Positions 19,023 through 27,730 of a DNA stretch of 64,000 nt are shown here, piece by piece. The translations under genes and the position numbers were made by a program. Position 1 is the stretch's first letter. Each line of letters begins with the position of its first letter. The notes under the pieces were generated by a model that ran no database searches, had not been told where the DNA came from, and saw nothing but the letters and a program-made list of their open reading frames with translations. The DNA comes from Herbidospora galbida (GTDB lineage Bacteria > Actinomycetota > Actinomycetes > Streptosporangiales > Streptosporangiaceae), in the NCBI RefSeq assembly GCF_005233835.1, contig NZ_SZQA01000022.1, positions 84,027-148,026 on the forward strand, written 5' to 3'.

Positions 19023-19804
19023 GAAGCCGTGTGCCCTGGCTGCTGGTCGTCCCGGCCGTGCTGGGGATGGCGTTCCTCGTCCTGCCGCTGGCGGGGCTGC
19101 TCGTCCGGGCGCCGTGGTCGACGCTGCCGTGGCGGCTGTCCGAACCGCAGGTCCTGGAGGCGCTGCGGCTGTCGCTGGTCACCGCGTCCATGGCGACGGC
19201 GGTCTGCCTGGTGCTCGGGGTGCCGCTGGCCTGGCTGCTGGCCCGCACCGACTTCCCCGGCCGCCGGCTCCTGCGCGCCCTGGTGACCGTGCCGCTGGTG
19301 CTGCCGCCGGTGGTCGGCGGCGTGGCGCTGCTGCTGGTGCTCGGCCGGCGCGGGCTGATCGGGCAATGGCTGGAGTCGGCGTTCGGGTTCTCGCTGCCGT
19401 TCACGACGGCCGGGGTGGTCGTCGCGGAGGCGTTCGTGGCGATGCCGTTCCTGGTCATCGCCGTCGAGGGCGCGCTGCGCGCCGCCGACGTGCGCTACGA
19501 GGAGGCCGCCGCGACCCTGGGCGCCTCCCGCTTCACCGTGTTCCGCCGGGTGACGCTGCCGCTGGTCGCGCCGGGCGTGCTGGCCGGGGCGGTGCTCTGC
19601 TGGGCGCGGGCTCTGGGGGAGTTCGGCGCGACGATCACGTTCGCGGGCAACTTCCCCGGCCGCACCCAGACGATGCCGCTGGCCGTCTACCTGGCCCTGG
19701 AGACCGAACCTGAGGCGGCGATCGTGCTCAGCCTGGTGCTGCTGGCCGTGTCGGTGGTCATCCTGGTCGCGCTGCGCGACCGCTGGGTGGGGGCGGCGGC
19801 ATGA
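19019..19804 (+). CDS. modB: Molybdate ABC transporter permease ModB
   Basis: 261-residue inner-membrane permease with about six helices and the ABC-coupling EAA loop (EEAAATLGASRFTVFRRVTLPLVAPG, about 160-186). The end of the channel path has ALGEFGATITFAGNFPGRTQTMPLAVY, a signature of molybdate/tungstate permeases. It overlaps modA and modC by 4 bp on each side, so the three genes are one translationally coupled operon. Confidence 0.94.
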   Translation: MRSRVPWLLVVPAVLGMAFLVLPLAGLLVRAPWSTLPWRLSEPQVLEALRLSLVTASMATAVCLVLGVPLAWLLARTDFPGRRLLRALVTVPLVLPPVVGGVALLLVLGRRGLIGQWLESAFGFSLPFTTAGVVVAEAFVAMPFLVIAVEGALRAADVRYEEAAATLGASRFTVFRRVTLPLVAPGVLAGAVLCWARALGEFGATITFAGNFPGRTQTMPLAVYLALETEPEAAIVLSLVLLAVSVVILVALRDRWVGAAA

Positions 19805-20832
19805 CCTTGCGCGCCCGGATCGTGGTCGAGCGGCCGGCCTTCCGGCTCGACCTCGACCTGACGGTCGGCCGGGGCGAGGTCGTCACGCTGCTGGGTCCCA
19901 ACGGAGCCGGCAAGACGACCGCCCTGCGCGCCCTCGCCGGGCTGACCCCGCTGACCGAGGGCTCGATCGAACTCGACGGCGTCCGCATCGACCGCGAACC
20001 GGCCGAGCGACGCCCCGTCGGCGTCGTCTTCCAGGACTACCTGCTCTTCCCCCACTTGTCCGCGCTCGACAACGTCGCCTTCGGTCCCCGCTGCCGGGGA
20101 AGGTCGAAGGCCGAGGCCCGGCTGCTGGCCCGGGAACTGCTCGACCGCATGGGTCTGGCGGAGTTCGCTTCTGTACGCCCCCGCCGCCTCTCCGGCGGAC
20201 AGGCCCAGCGGGTGGCCCTGGCACGGGCCCTCGCGGTCGAGCCGCGCCTGCTGCTCCTCGACGAGCCGCTGGCCGCCCTCGACGCCCACACCCGCCTGGA
20301 GATCCGCTCCGAGCTCCGCCGCCGCCTGTCCGGCTTCGACGGCGCGACCGTCCTGGTCACCCACGATCCGCTCGACGCGATGGTGCTGGCCGACCGGCTC
20401 GTGGTGATCGAGAACGGCGCGGTCGTCCAAGAGGGCACGCCGACGGAGATCGCCCGCCGCCCCCGGACCGACTACGTGGCCCGGCTCGTCGGCCTCAACC
20501 TCTACCGGGGCGAGGGCGACGGCGACCGGGTGCGGGTCGGCGACCTGGCCTTCGCCGCCGAGGAACACGTGACCGGCCCGGCGTTCGTGGCGTTCGCGCC
20601 GCGCGCGGTGGCGCTCTACCGCGCCCGTCCCGACGGCAGCCCCCGCAACCTGTGGGAGGGCCGGATCGACGGCGTCGAACGGCACGGCGACAACGTCCGC
20701 GTCCACGTCGAGGGCCCGGTGCCGGTCGCCGCCGACGTCACCCCGGCCGCCGTGGCCGAGCTCGATCTCACGCCCGGCCGCCCGATCTGGGTCTCGGTCA
20801 AGGCCGCCGAGACGCACGCCTACCCGGCGTGA
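19801..20832 (+). CDS. modC: Molybdate ABC transporter ATPase ModC
   Basis: A 343-residue ATPase that powers ModAB. Walker A is GPNGAGKT (32-39), the Q-loop VFQDYLLFPHLS, signature LSGGQAQR (from 130), Walker B LLLLDEPLAALD (E155), and H-loop VLVTHD. The C-terminal 60 or so residues (WEGRIDGVERHGDNVRVHV onwards) form a TOBE domain that may sense molybdate. The last 13 bp overlap the convergent MurG-like gene. Confidence 0.94.
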   Translation: MTLRARIVVERPAFRLDLDLTVGRGEVVTLLGPNGAGKTTALRALAGLTPLTEGSIELDGVRIDREPAERRPVGVVFQDYLLFPHLSALDNVAFGPRCRGRSKAEARLLARELLDRMGLAEFASVRPRRLSGGQAQRVALARALAVEPRLLLLDEPLAALDAHTRLEIRSELRRRLSGFDGATVLVTHDPLDAMVLADRLVVIENGAVVQEGTPTEIARRPRTDYVARLVGLNLYRGEGDGDRVRVGDLAFAAEEHVTGPAFVAFAPRAVALYRARPDGSPRNLWEGRIDGVERHGDNVRVHVEGPVPVAADVTPAAVAELDLTPGRPIWVSVKAAETHAYPA

Positions 20833-21959
20833 AGGACCTCGTCGGCGAGCCGCTCGGCGGCGTCGGGACGGCCGTGCCGCCGGGCCTGGGCGGCCAGCGC
20901 CGCACGCCGCGCGGGGTCGGCCAGCAGCGGCGCGACGGCCGCCTGCAGCTTCTCGGGCGTCACCTCGCCGAGCAGCGCGACCGCGGCCCCGGCCCGCTCC
21001 AGGTAGGAGGCATTGTGGGCCTGCTCGTTCCCGGCGGAGCTGGCCAGCGGGATCAGCACGGCCGCCTTCCCGAGCGCCGTGACCTCGGCGATGGTGCCGG
21101 CGCCGCTGCGCGAGACCACCACGTCGGCGAGCGCGAGCACGTCGGGCAGTTCGGCGCCCACGAACCCCTTGACCTGGTAGCGGGCCGCCAGGGCCGGCGG
21201 CAGGGTGCGCGCCGCGGCGGCGACCTGCTCCTCCTCGGCGGGGCCGCACTGGTGGACGACGTTCGCCCGCTCCAGCAGCCACGGCAGGATCGCCGTGACG
21301 AGCCCGTTGATCTGCCGGGCCCCTTGGGCGCCGCCGGTGACGTACACGGTCGGCAGGGCGCGGTCGAAACCGTCAACGGGCGCGCGGTCGGCCCGCCCGG
21401 TGAGCACCTCGGCCCTGACGGGGTTGCCGGTCACCACGGCCCGCTTCCGCGCCGCGCCCGACAGCAGCTCCAGCGACGCCTCGGCCGTCACCGCGACGCG
21501 GGCCGCCCCCCGGGCGAGCACCCGGTTGGCCAGCCCGAGCCGGACCGTCTGCTCGTGGATGACCAGCGGCACCCGGCACACCCGCGCCGCCACGCCGACC
21601 GGCACCGCGACGTAGCCGCCGGTGCCCAGCACCACGTCGGGACGGAACCGGCGCACGATCGAGCAGGCCTGGTAGACCCCGAGCGGCACCCGGAACATGT
21701 CGCGCACGTTCTCGGCCGACAGCATCCCCAGCACGTTCCTGGCGCGGCGCACCTTGCCGGTCGCGACGGAGGCGAACGGGATGCCCTCGGCGGTGGCGAC
21801 CCGCTCTTCCAGGCTCCCGGCCGCGCCGACCCAGAGCACCTCCAGCCGCCCGCCGGTCCGGGCGCGCAGCGCGCGGACGGTGGTCAGCGCCGGAAAGGTG
21901 TGCCCACCGGTGCCGCCTCCGGAGACGATCAGCCGGAACGGTTCTGCCTCGAAGATCAC
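20820..21959 (-). CDS. MurG-like UDP-GlcNAc glycosyltransferase (GT28), outside the division cluster
   Basis: 379 residues of the MurG fold, which adds GlcNAc to lipid I. The N-terminal glycine loop is SGGGTGGHTFPAL (13-25). Later motifs are LGTGGYVAVPVG, HEQTVRLGLANR, GNPVRAEVL, TGGAQGARQIN and SRSGAGTIAEVTALG. Two positions are unusual: HEQT instead of HEQN, and the acceptor/donor loop reads PLASSAGNEQAHNA, with Glu where MurG has His. No division genes (ftsW, murC, murD) are adjacent, so this is probably a paralogue. It could act on another lipid-linked acceptor. The start is uncertain (ATG 21957-21959, or an overlapping upstream GTG). Confidence 0.85.
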   Translation of the reverse strand: MIFEAEPFRLIVSGGGTGGHTFPALTTVRALRARTGGRLEVLWVGAAGSLEERVATAEGIPFASVATGKVRRARNVLGMLSAENVRDMFRVPLGVYQACSIVRRFRPDVVLGTGGYVAVPVGVAARVCRVPLVIHEQTVRLGLANRVLARGAARVAVTAEASLELLSGAARKRAVVTGNPVRAEVLTGRADRAPVDGFDRALPTVYVTGGAQGARQINGLVTAILPWLLERANVVHQCGPAEEEQVAAAARTLPPALAARYQVKGFVGAELPDVLALADVVVSRSGAGTIAEVTALGKAAVLIPLASSAGNEQAHNASYLERAGAAVALLGEVTPEKLQAAVAPLLADPARRAALAAQARRHGRPDAAERLADEVLHAG

Positions 21960-22023
21960 GACCCGGGACGATAGCAGCCGGAACGGCGGCCACCGGCACG
22001 GTGACCGCCGTTCGCGGGGTTCG

Positions 22024-22887
22024 TCACTCCTCTTCGAAGACGTCCTCGAAGACCTCGTCCACGACCTCGCCCAGGATCATGCCGCCGACGACGCCCGCCG
22101 CGGCCCCGGCGACCACGCCGCCCATGCCGATGCCGCCCCCGTGATGTCCGCCGTGATGTCCGCCGTGGTGGCCGTAGGAGCGCTGGGACAGCCAGTCGCC
22201 GACGACCGACGTCCAGTCGGTGCTCAGCGCCTCCTGGTGGGTGGTCGGGAAGCGGCCGATCGCGTCGTGGCCGCCCTCGATCACGATCTCCAGGTGGTGG
22301 GGGTCGGAGATGAAGGTCACCTCGATCTCGCCGTACTGGTGGGAGGTGAACTCGATCTCCTGGTAGAACGGCAGCGTCTGGCGGGAGCCGCCGATGTGCC
22401 CGGCCTCCAGGTCGGCCGAGCGGAAGTGGAAGCCCAGCCGCGACAGCGACTCCAGCACGTGCACCTGCGAGGGCAGCGGTGCGACCTCGACCATGTCGAG
22501 GTCGCCCTTGTCGACCGCCTTGGCGATGGCCAGTTCGGTGCGCACGCCGATCGCCATGCCGCGCAGGCCCTCGCTGATCGGGGTCTCCCACGGCACCGGG
22601 AGCTGGAACGGGATCGTCCGCTCCTCGCCGGTCCGGAGGATGAAGGGCCCGGAGACCGGGAAGCCGAAGAACTCGCGCAGCCCGCTGCTCTCGCCTTCAC
22701 CGTGCTCGATCTCGACGCGCGCGACGAGGCTGAGGGTGATGTGCTCGATCTCCGCGTCGACCTCGCCGCCCTTGATCCGCACCTCGCCGGAAAGGGCGCC
22801 GCCGGGCTGGGTGCGCGGGTTGTGCAGAACGGTGTCCACTGAGGGGGCGCCGACGCCGAATGCGCTCAGCATCCGTTTGAAGACCAC
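22024..22887 (-). CDS. Spo0M-family (SpoOM) arrestin-like sporulation protein
   Basis: A 287-residue protein with the Spo0M signature opening (MVFKRMLSAFGVGAPSVDTVL) and an arrestin-like beta-sandwich (GGEVDAEIEHITLSLVARVE, then a second half from about 125). In Bacillus, Spo0M modulates sporulation and cytoskeletal contacts; actinomycete roles are less clear. The C-terminus is unusual: a HHGG triplet (GHHGGHHGGHHGGG, about 243-256) leads into a glycine-rich hydrophobic segment (GGVVAGAAAGVVGGMILGEVV) and an acidic tail. The histidine block could bind metal and the hydrophobic segment could touch membrane (inference). The GTG start is preceded by AGGAGA. Confidence 0.9.
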   Translation of the reverse strand: MVFKRMLSAFGVGAPSVDTVLHNPRTQPGGALSGEVRIKGGEVDAEIEHITLSLVARVEIEHGEGESSGLREFFGFPVSGPFILRTGEERTIPFQLPVPWETPISEGLRGMAIGVRTELAIAKAVDKGDLDMVEVAPLPSQVHVLESLSRLGFHFRSADLEAGHIGGSRQTLPFYQEIEFTSHQYGEIEVTFISDPHHLEIVIEGGHDAIGRFPTTHQEALSTDWTSVVGDWLSQRSYGHHGGHHGGHHGGGIGMGGVVAGAAAGVVGGMILGEVVDEVFEDVFEEE

Positions 22888-22932
22888 GTTTTCTCCTGTC
22901 GGGTTGGACGTCTCGACCGCACGCCAGAACGC

Positions 22933-23745
22933 TCAGCGCCGGCCCACGGTTCCGCGTTCGAGAAGAAGATCGAGTTTGGCGTGGAGCGAGGCGACCTCGT
23001 CGCGGAGTTCGACCAGCTCGGCCTGGGCCTGCTCCTCCGACGGGGAGGGTTCGGCGTCGTCCATGGCGTTCACCACGACCGCGATGAAGAGATTCAGCGC
23101 GACGAAAGTCGAGATGAGGATGTAGGAGATGAAGAACAACCACGCCCAGGGCTTGTGCGACATGACCTCCTTGGCGACCGTGCCCCAGTCGTCGCCGGTC
23201 ATGATCTGGAACAGCGTGAAGAGGGAGTCGGGGAGCTCGTCGAACCGCTGCGGCGCGACCTCGCCGAACAACTTGGTCGCTATCACCGCCGCGACGTAGA
23301 TCATGAGCAGCAGCAGTCCGATGATCGAGGCCATCCCCGGCACGGCCGTGAGCAGCGCGCCGACGACCCGCCGCATGCTCGGCACGGCCGACACCAGACG
23401 AAGCGCGCGCAGGATGCGCAGCGCCCGCAGCACCGATGTCGGCCCGGACGCCGGGACGAGCGCGACCACCACGATGACCAGGTCGAACCAGTTCCACGGG
23501 TCGGTGAAGAAGTCGCGGCGGTAGGCGTAGAGCCGGGCCAGGATCTCGATTGCGAAGATCGTCAGTGCGATGTGGTCGATGGCGACGAGCAACCCGCCGA
23601 CCTGGGCCATGAGGGTGGCGCTGGTCTCGCAGCCGATGGTGATCGCGTTGACGACGATGATGATGACGACGGCACGCTGAACGGAAGGACGTTCGAGAAA
23701 CCGGCGAACACGTTCATGTCGGGCTAATTCCACGCGGAAGATCAT
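22933..23745 (-). CDS. Single-domain voltage-gated cation channel (bacterial Nav/Cav type)
   Basis: 270 residues, the typical size of NaChBac-like channels that assemble as tetramers. Six helices: S1 about 23-42, S2-S3 to about 100, S4 voltage sensor with regularly spaced arginines (SVLRALRILRALRLV), S5, pore, and S6 (YILISTFVALNLFIAVVVNAM). The selectivity filter is TGDDW (183-187), not the Nav TLESW. A coiled coil ends the protein (EEQAQAELVELRDEVASLHAKLDLLLE), as in this family. Two aspartates in the filter favour calcium over sodium by analogy with engineered CavAb. Divergent from lysE. Confidence 0.9.
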   Translation of the reverse strand: MIFRVELARHERVRRFLERPSVQRAVVIIIVVNAITIGCETSATLMAQVGGLLVAIDHIALTIFAIEILARLYAYRRDFFTDPWNWFDLVIVVVALVPASGPTSVLRALRILRALRLVSAVPSMRRVVGALLTAVPGMASIIGLLLLMIYVAAVIATKLFGEVAPQRFDELPDSLFTLFQIMTGDDWGTVAKEVMSHKPWAWLFFISYILISTFVALNLFIAVVVNAMDDAEPSPSEEQAQAELVELRDEVASLHAKLDLLLERGTVGRR

Positions 23746-23763
23746 CCCACTGGTCCTGTGGGA
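23745..23763. promoter_or_regulatory. Inverted repeat in channel/lysE spacer
   Basis: TCCCAC-N7-GTGGGA (23745-23750 with 23758-23763) occupies most of the short divergent spacer. It could be a shared operator. No adjacent regulator gene is visible. Confidence 0.35.
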
Positions 23764-23774
23764 CGTTTGTCATC

Positions 23775-24422
23775 ATGGTGGTCATGGACGCCCACCTCCT
23801 CGCGGCCTTCGCGGTAGCGACGTTCCTCCTCAACGTCGCCCCCGGGCCCGACCTGCTCTTCATCATCACCAACGGCGTCGCCGGCGGGCGCCGGGCCGGC
23901 TTCCTGGCCGCCCTCGGAGTCTCCACCGGACTCGTGGTGCACTCCGTCGCCGCCGCGTTCGGCCTGGGGTTCCTGATCGCCAGGGCGCCCGAGGCGCTGA
24001 CGGTGGTCAGGATCGCGGGGGCGGTCGTGCTGCTCTATCTGGCGTACACGACCTGGAAGGGCAGTCGCGTGGCCCTCGACGTCGCCGAGGTTCCACAGCG
24101 GTCGCTCCGGCGCGTCTACTTCATGGCCGCGCTCACCAACCTGGCCAACCCGAAGGTCATCCTGTTCTACCTGGCGTTCGTGCCCCAGTTCATCACCAAG
24201 GGCGACCAGGCCTGGCCGGTGACGGCCCAGATGCTCGTCCTCGGGCTGATGTTCATCGTCACCGGGCTCATGGTCGACGGCCCGGCCGGCCTGCTGTCGG
24301 GCCACCTCTCGGAGCGCATCGCCCGCCGCCCCGGCTTCCGCACGTGGATGGAGCGCGTCTCGGCCGGCGTCTTCGCCGTCCTGGCCGCGCGGCTGGTCCA
24401 GGAGACGACGACGACCCGGTAG
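23775..24422 (+). CDS. LysE/RhtB-family amino acid exporter
   Basis: A 215-residue membrane exporter with about six helices. The N-terminal hallmark NVAPGPDLLFIITNGVAGGRRAG (about 20-42) is the LysE signature. A second block, ALTNLANPKVILFYLAFVPQF, is also typical. It exports amino acids or analogues; the exact substrate (homoserine, lysine, threonine) cannot be told. ATG 23784 is an equally good start. It is convergent with the SDR gene downstream. Confidence 0.9.
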   Translation: MVVMDAHLLAAFAVATFLLNVAPGPDLLFIITNGVAGGRRAGFLAALGVSTGLVVHSVAAAFGLGFLIARAPEALTVVRIAGAVVLLYLAYTTWKGSRVALDVAEVPQRSLRRVYFMAALTNLANPKVILFYLAFVPQFITKGDQAWPVTAQMLVLGLMFIVTGLMVDGPAGLLSGHLSERIARRPGFRTWMERVSAGVFAVLAARLVQETTTTR

Positions 24423-24426
24423 CGAC

Positions 24427-25152
24427 CTAGAGCGCGGAGCCGCCGCCGTCGACGGGAACCACGGCCCCGGTCATGTACGACGCCTTGTCGGACGCCAGGA
24501 ACGCCACGACGTCGGCGATCTCCTTGGGGTCGGCGGCCCGGTGCAGCATCGTGCTCTCGTCGAACTCCTTGGCCCGCTCGCCCATGCTCTGGTACATTGA
24601 GGTCACCACCGGTCCGGGCGCGACGGCGTTGACCCGCACCCCCCGTTCGGCGAACTCGGCCGCCCACGTCCGGGTGAGTTCGTTGAGGGCGGCCTTGGTG
24701 GCGCCGTAGACCGACAGGAACGGCACGGCCACCACCGAGGCGATGGTTGAGATGTTCACGATCGCGCCGCGCCCGCGTTCCATCATCCCCGGCACGAGCG
24801 CCTGGGTGAGGAAGTAGGGCGCCCTGAGGTTGAGCGCGAGGGTCTTCTCGAAGACCTCGGGATCCTGGCCGACGGTCGCGGAGACCGGCGCCATCCCGGC
24901 GTTGTTGACGAGCACGTCGACGTCGCCCGCCTCGGCGGCCAGGTCGTGGAGCGCGTCGAGGTCGGTCAGGTCGGCGGGCACGAACCGGGCGGAGCCCCCC
25001 TCGCGCACGATGTCGTCGACGACCATGGCGCCCTTGGCGGCGTCGCGGCCGGAGACGATGACGTCGTCGCCCTGGGCGCCGAACACGCGGGCGCTCTCGG
25101 CGCCGATCCCATCAGTGGACCCGGTGATGAGCACAGATCTCATAACAGACAT
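24427..25152 (-). CDS. Short-chain dehydrogenase/reductase (SDR)
   Basis: About 241 residues of the classical SDR family. The nucleotide-binding motif is TGSTDGIG, the structural motif NNAG, the catalytic serine lies in NISTIAS, and the active-site pair is YGATK. The C-terminal MTGAVVPVDGG resembles FabG-like enzymes. The R-D after the second strand (VSGRDAA) suggests NADPH use. The substrate is unknown. Three possible starts lie within 18 bp (TTG 25161, ATG 25152, ATG 25143), none with a clear ribosome site. Confidence 0.88.
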   Translation of the reverse strand: MSVMRSVLITGSTDGIGAESARVFGAQGDDVIVSGRDAAKGAMVVDDIVREGGSARFVPADLTDLDALHDLAAEAGDVDVLVNNAGMAPVSATVGQDPEVFEKTLALNLRAPYFLTQALVPGMMERGRGAIVNISTIASVVAVPFLSVYGATKAALNELTRTWAAEFAERGVRVNAVAPGPVVTSMYQSMGERAKEFDESTMLHRAADPKEIADVVAFLASDKASYMTGAVVPVDGGGSAL

Positions 25153-25192
25153 AACCGGCAAATCGGTCAGCTCAGTTCCGTTCGGATAACTG

Positions 25193-25222
25193 TTGGCACC
25201 CGATCTCCCGTCTCAATACCCT
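25193..25222 (+). promoter_or_regulatory. Leaderless promoter of the ABC-F gene
   Basis: TTGGCA (25193-25198), an 18-nt spacer and TACCCT (25217-25222) lie exactly 7 nt before ATG 25230. Transcription would start at the A of the start codon. Confidence 0.6.
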
Positions 25223-25229
25223 CGACCCC

Positions 25230-26840
25230 ATGGCCCACGTCGAGATCGCCCATATCACCCATGTCCTCCCAGACGGGCGGCCATTGCTGAACGACGTGTC
25301 CTTCCGCATCGGCGAAGGCGTCAAGGCCGCCCTCGTGGGCCCCAACGGCGCGGGCAAGACGACGCTCATGCGGCTGATCGCGGGCGATCTCCAGGCGGTC
25401 GAGGGCACGGTCGCCAGTTCCGGCGGCCTCGGCGTGATGCGCCAGTTCATCGGCAGCATCCGCGACGGCCGGACCGTCCACGACCTGCTCCTGTCGGTCG
25501 CCCCGACGCGGGTCAGAGACGCCGCCGAGCACCTCGCCAAGATCGAGCTCCTCATGATGGAGCGCGACGACGAGAAGACCCAGATGCGCTACGCGCAGGC
25601 GATCACCGACTACACCGACGCGGGCGGCTACGACATCGAGGTCCTCTGGGACACCTGCACGATGGCGGCTTTGGGCATCCCGTACGACAACTGCAAGTAC
25701 CGCGAGGTCAACACCCTCAGCGGCGGGGAGCAGAAACGGCTGGTGCTGGAGGCCCTGCTCCGGGGCCCCGACCAGGTCCTCCTCCTCGACGAGCCCGACA
25801 ACTACCTCGACGTGCCGGGCAAGCAGTGGCTGGAGCAGGTCCTGCGGGAGACCCAGAAGACCGTCCTGCTGGTCTCGCACGACCGCCAGCTCCTCGCCAA
25901 CGCCGCCGACCGCATCGTCACGGTCGAGTCGGGCAACATCTGGGTCCACGGCGGCGGCTTCACCACGTACGCCCAGGCCCGCAGAGAGCGCAACGAGCGC
26001 CTCGACGAGCTGCGCCGACGGTGGGACGAAGAACACGCCAAGCTGAAGCGCCTGGTCAACATGCTGAAGCAGAAGGCCACCTACAACGACGGCATGTCGG
26101 CCGCCTACCACGCGGCCCAGACCCGGCTCCGCAAGTTCGAGGAGGCGGGCCCGCCCGAGATGGCGGCCAAAGACCAGAACATCAACATGCGCCTGCGCGG
26201 CGGCCGCACCGGCAAGCGGGCGGTCATCTGCGAAGGCCTGGAGCTCACCGGCCTGATGAAGCCGTTCGACCTGGAGATCTGGTACGGCGAACGCGTGGCC
26301 GTGCTGGGCTCCAACGGCTCCGGGAAGTCCCACTTCCTCCGGCTCCTCAGCGGCGACGACGTGAACCACACCGGCGTCGCCCGGCTCGGCGCGCGGGTCA
26401 TCCCCGGGCACTTCGCCCAGACCCACTCCCACCCCGAGCTGATGAAGCGCACCCCGTGCGAGATCGTGATGACCGAGCACGCCCGGCTCAAGAACGAGGC
26501 CATGAAGATCCTGGCCCGCTACGAGCTGGCCGGGACCATCGCCGAGCAGCGCTTCGAGACCCTGTCGGGCGGCCAGCAGGCCCGGCTCCAGATCCTCCTG
26601 CTGGAGCTGTCGGGCGCGACGCTGCTGCTCCTCGACGAGCCGACCGACAACCTCGACCTGGCCAGCGCCGAGGCGCTCCAGGAGGGCCTCGACGCCTTCG
26701 AGGGGACCGTCATGGCGGTCACCCACGACCGCTGGTTCGCCGCCGACTTCGATCGCTACCTGGTCTTCGGCGCCGATGGGAAGGTCTACGAATCGTCAGA
26801 GCCGGTCTGGGACGAGGGGCGGGTCGTCCGCGCGCGTTAA
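25230..26840 (+). CDS. ABC-F family ATPase (ribosome-associated)
   Basis: A 536-residue soluble protein with two ABC domains and no membrane segments, as in ABC-F translation factors and antibiotic-resistance proteins. Domain 1 has GPNGAGKTT (37-45), signature LSGGEQKR and LLLDEPDNYLDVPG. A charged helical linker (about 255-320, RRERNERLDELRRRWDEEHAKLKRL) precedes domain 2, with GSNGSGKSH, LSGGQQAR and LLLDEPTDNLD. The second Walker A ends GKSH where Ser/Thr-Thr/Ser is usual. It could rescue stalled ribosomes or protect them from an antibiotic; the linker sequence does not tell which. Confidence 0.9.
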   Translation: MAHVEIAHITHVLPDGRPLLNDVSFRIGEGVKAALVGPNGAGKTTLMRLIAGDLQAVEGTVASSGGLGVMRQFIGSIRDGRTVHDLLLSVAPTRVRDAAEHLAKIELLMMERDDEKTQMRYAQAITDYTDAGGYDIEVLWDTCTMAALGIPYDNCKYREVNTLSGGEQKRLVLEALLRGPDQVLLLDEPDNYLDVPGKQWLEQVLRETQKTVLLVSHDRQLLANAADRIVTVESGNIWVHGGGFTTYAQARRERNERLDELRRRWDEEHAKLKRLVNMLKQKATYNDGMSAAYHAAQTRLRKFEEAGPPEMAAKDQNINMRLRGGRTGKRAVICEGLELTGLMKPFDLEIWYGERVAVLGSNGSGKSHFLRLLSGDDVNHTGVARLGARVIPGHFAQTHSHPELMKRTPCEIVMTEHARLKNEAMKILARYELAGTIAEQRFETLSGGQQARLQILLLELSGATLLLLDEPTDNLDLASAEALQEGLDAFEGTVMAVTHDRWFAADFDRYLVFGADGKVYESSEPVWDEGRVVRAR

Positions 26841-26915
26841 AGATTGGGTCCGCTGTTGGCGGGTCGAGGTGAACGGGCCGCGCGCACGCGTTATCACGGC
26901 CTGGTGACGCACCGT

Positions 26916-27707
26916 ATGACAGCCCTGGCCCTGTCGCTCCTCTCCGTGACTCTCCTGGTTTCCGGGTGCTCGGGTGGCGAAGAGGCCAAGAAGACCGAAC
27001 TCGCCCCGCTCGCGCTGAAGGAGCAGACCTCCTCCGTCGTGCAGGCCAGTGGCGGTTACCTGGTGAACTGGGCGGCCGTGCTCAACAACGGCAACAAGTG
27101 GCACTTCGGCGAGAACGCGGTCGCCACGATCACCGGAAAGGACGCCGCCGGCAAGGAGGTCGTCCGGATGGAGCAGCCGCTCGACGCGGTCGCCCCGGGC
27201 GGCTCGATGGCGTTCACGGGGGAGGCGCTGGCGGTCGAGAAGCCGGTCAGCGTCAAGATCGACTACAAGCCGGCCTCGTGGCACCAGGCGGCGCGGGTGC
27301 CGTCGGCGTACAAGACGTTCCCGGTGAGCCGGGTGTCGACCGAGAAGCTGGGCGCCTCGTCCTACCTGATCACCGGCTACGTCGAGTCGCCCTTCACGCG
27401 TCCGGCCGGGAGCCTGGTGGTGACCGGGCTGCTGCGCGACGCCGCGGGCAAGCTGATCGGCGGGGGCACCGCCTTCGTCGACGACGTCCGGCCGGGGGCG
27501 AGCCGGCGGTTCATCATCACGGTCGAGAGCGTCAGCGCCGGGGTCGCCGCCGCCACCGCCGTGACGGCGCGCACCTGGGGCGCCACCGCCAAGCCCTATG
27601 AGGACCTGGCCGCGGGCGGGGCCGCGCCGATCTTCACACAGGCCCCGAAGACCGCGCCGTTCGCCAAAGACCGGGGCTACACCGTCATCACCGAACAGAA
27701 GCCGTGA
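26916..27707 (+). CDS. Secreted lipoprotein, unknown function
   Basis: 263 residues with a lipoprotein signal (MTALALSLLSVTLLVSGCSGG, lipidated Cys 18). Two related beta-sandwich-like halves follow, each with a nonpolar strand pattern (VVQASGGYLVNWAAVLNNGNKWHFGENAVATI and SSYLITGYVESPFTRPAGSLVVTGLLRD). These look like FxLYD/DUF-type extracellular modules, but the motif is not strict. Alternative start GTG 26904 would add four residues. No catalytic motif is seen. It is not tied to its neighbours by spacing. Confidence 0.75.
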   Translation: MTALALSLLSVTLLVSGCSGGEEAKKTELAPLALKEQTSSVVQASGGYLVNWAAVLNNGNKWHFGENAVATITGKDAAGKEVVRMEQPLDAVAPGGSMAFTGEALAVEKPVSVKIDYKPASWHQAARVPSAYKTFPVSRVSTEKLGASSYLITGYVESPFTRPAGSLVVTGLLRDAAGKLIGGGTAFVDDVRPGASRRFIITVESVSAGVAAATAVTARTWGATAKPYEDLAAGGAAPIFTQAPKTAPFAKDRGYTVITEQKP

Positions 27708-27730
27708 ACCCGTGAGGTTACGGTAATGGC

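Noticed and set aside
18473..19804. modA-modB as one continuous fused gene
   Set aside because: The long plus-strand frame through 18221-19018 is out of frame with modA; the real modB starts at GTG 19019 within the modA stop.
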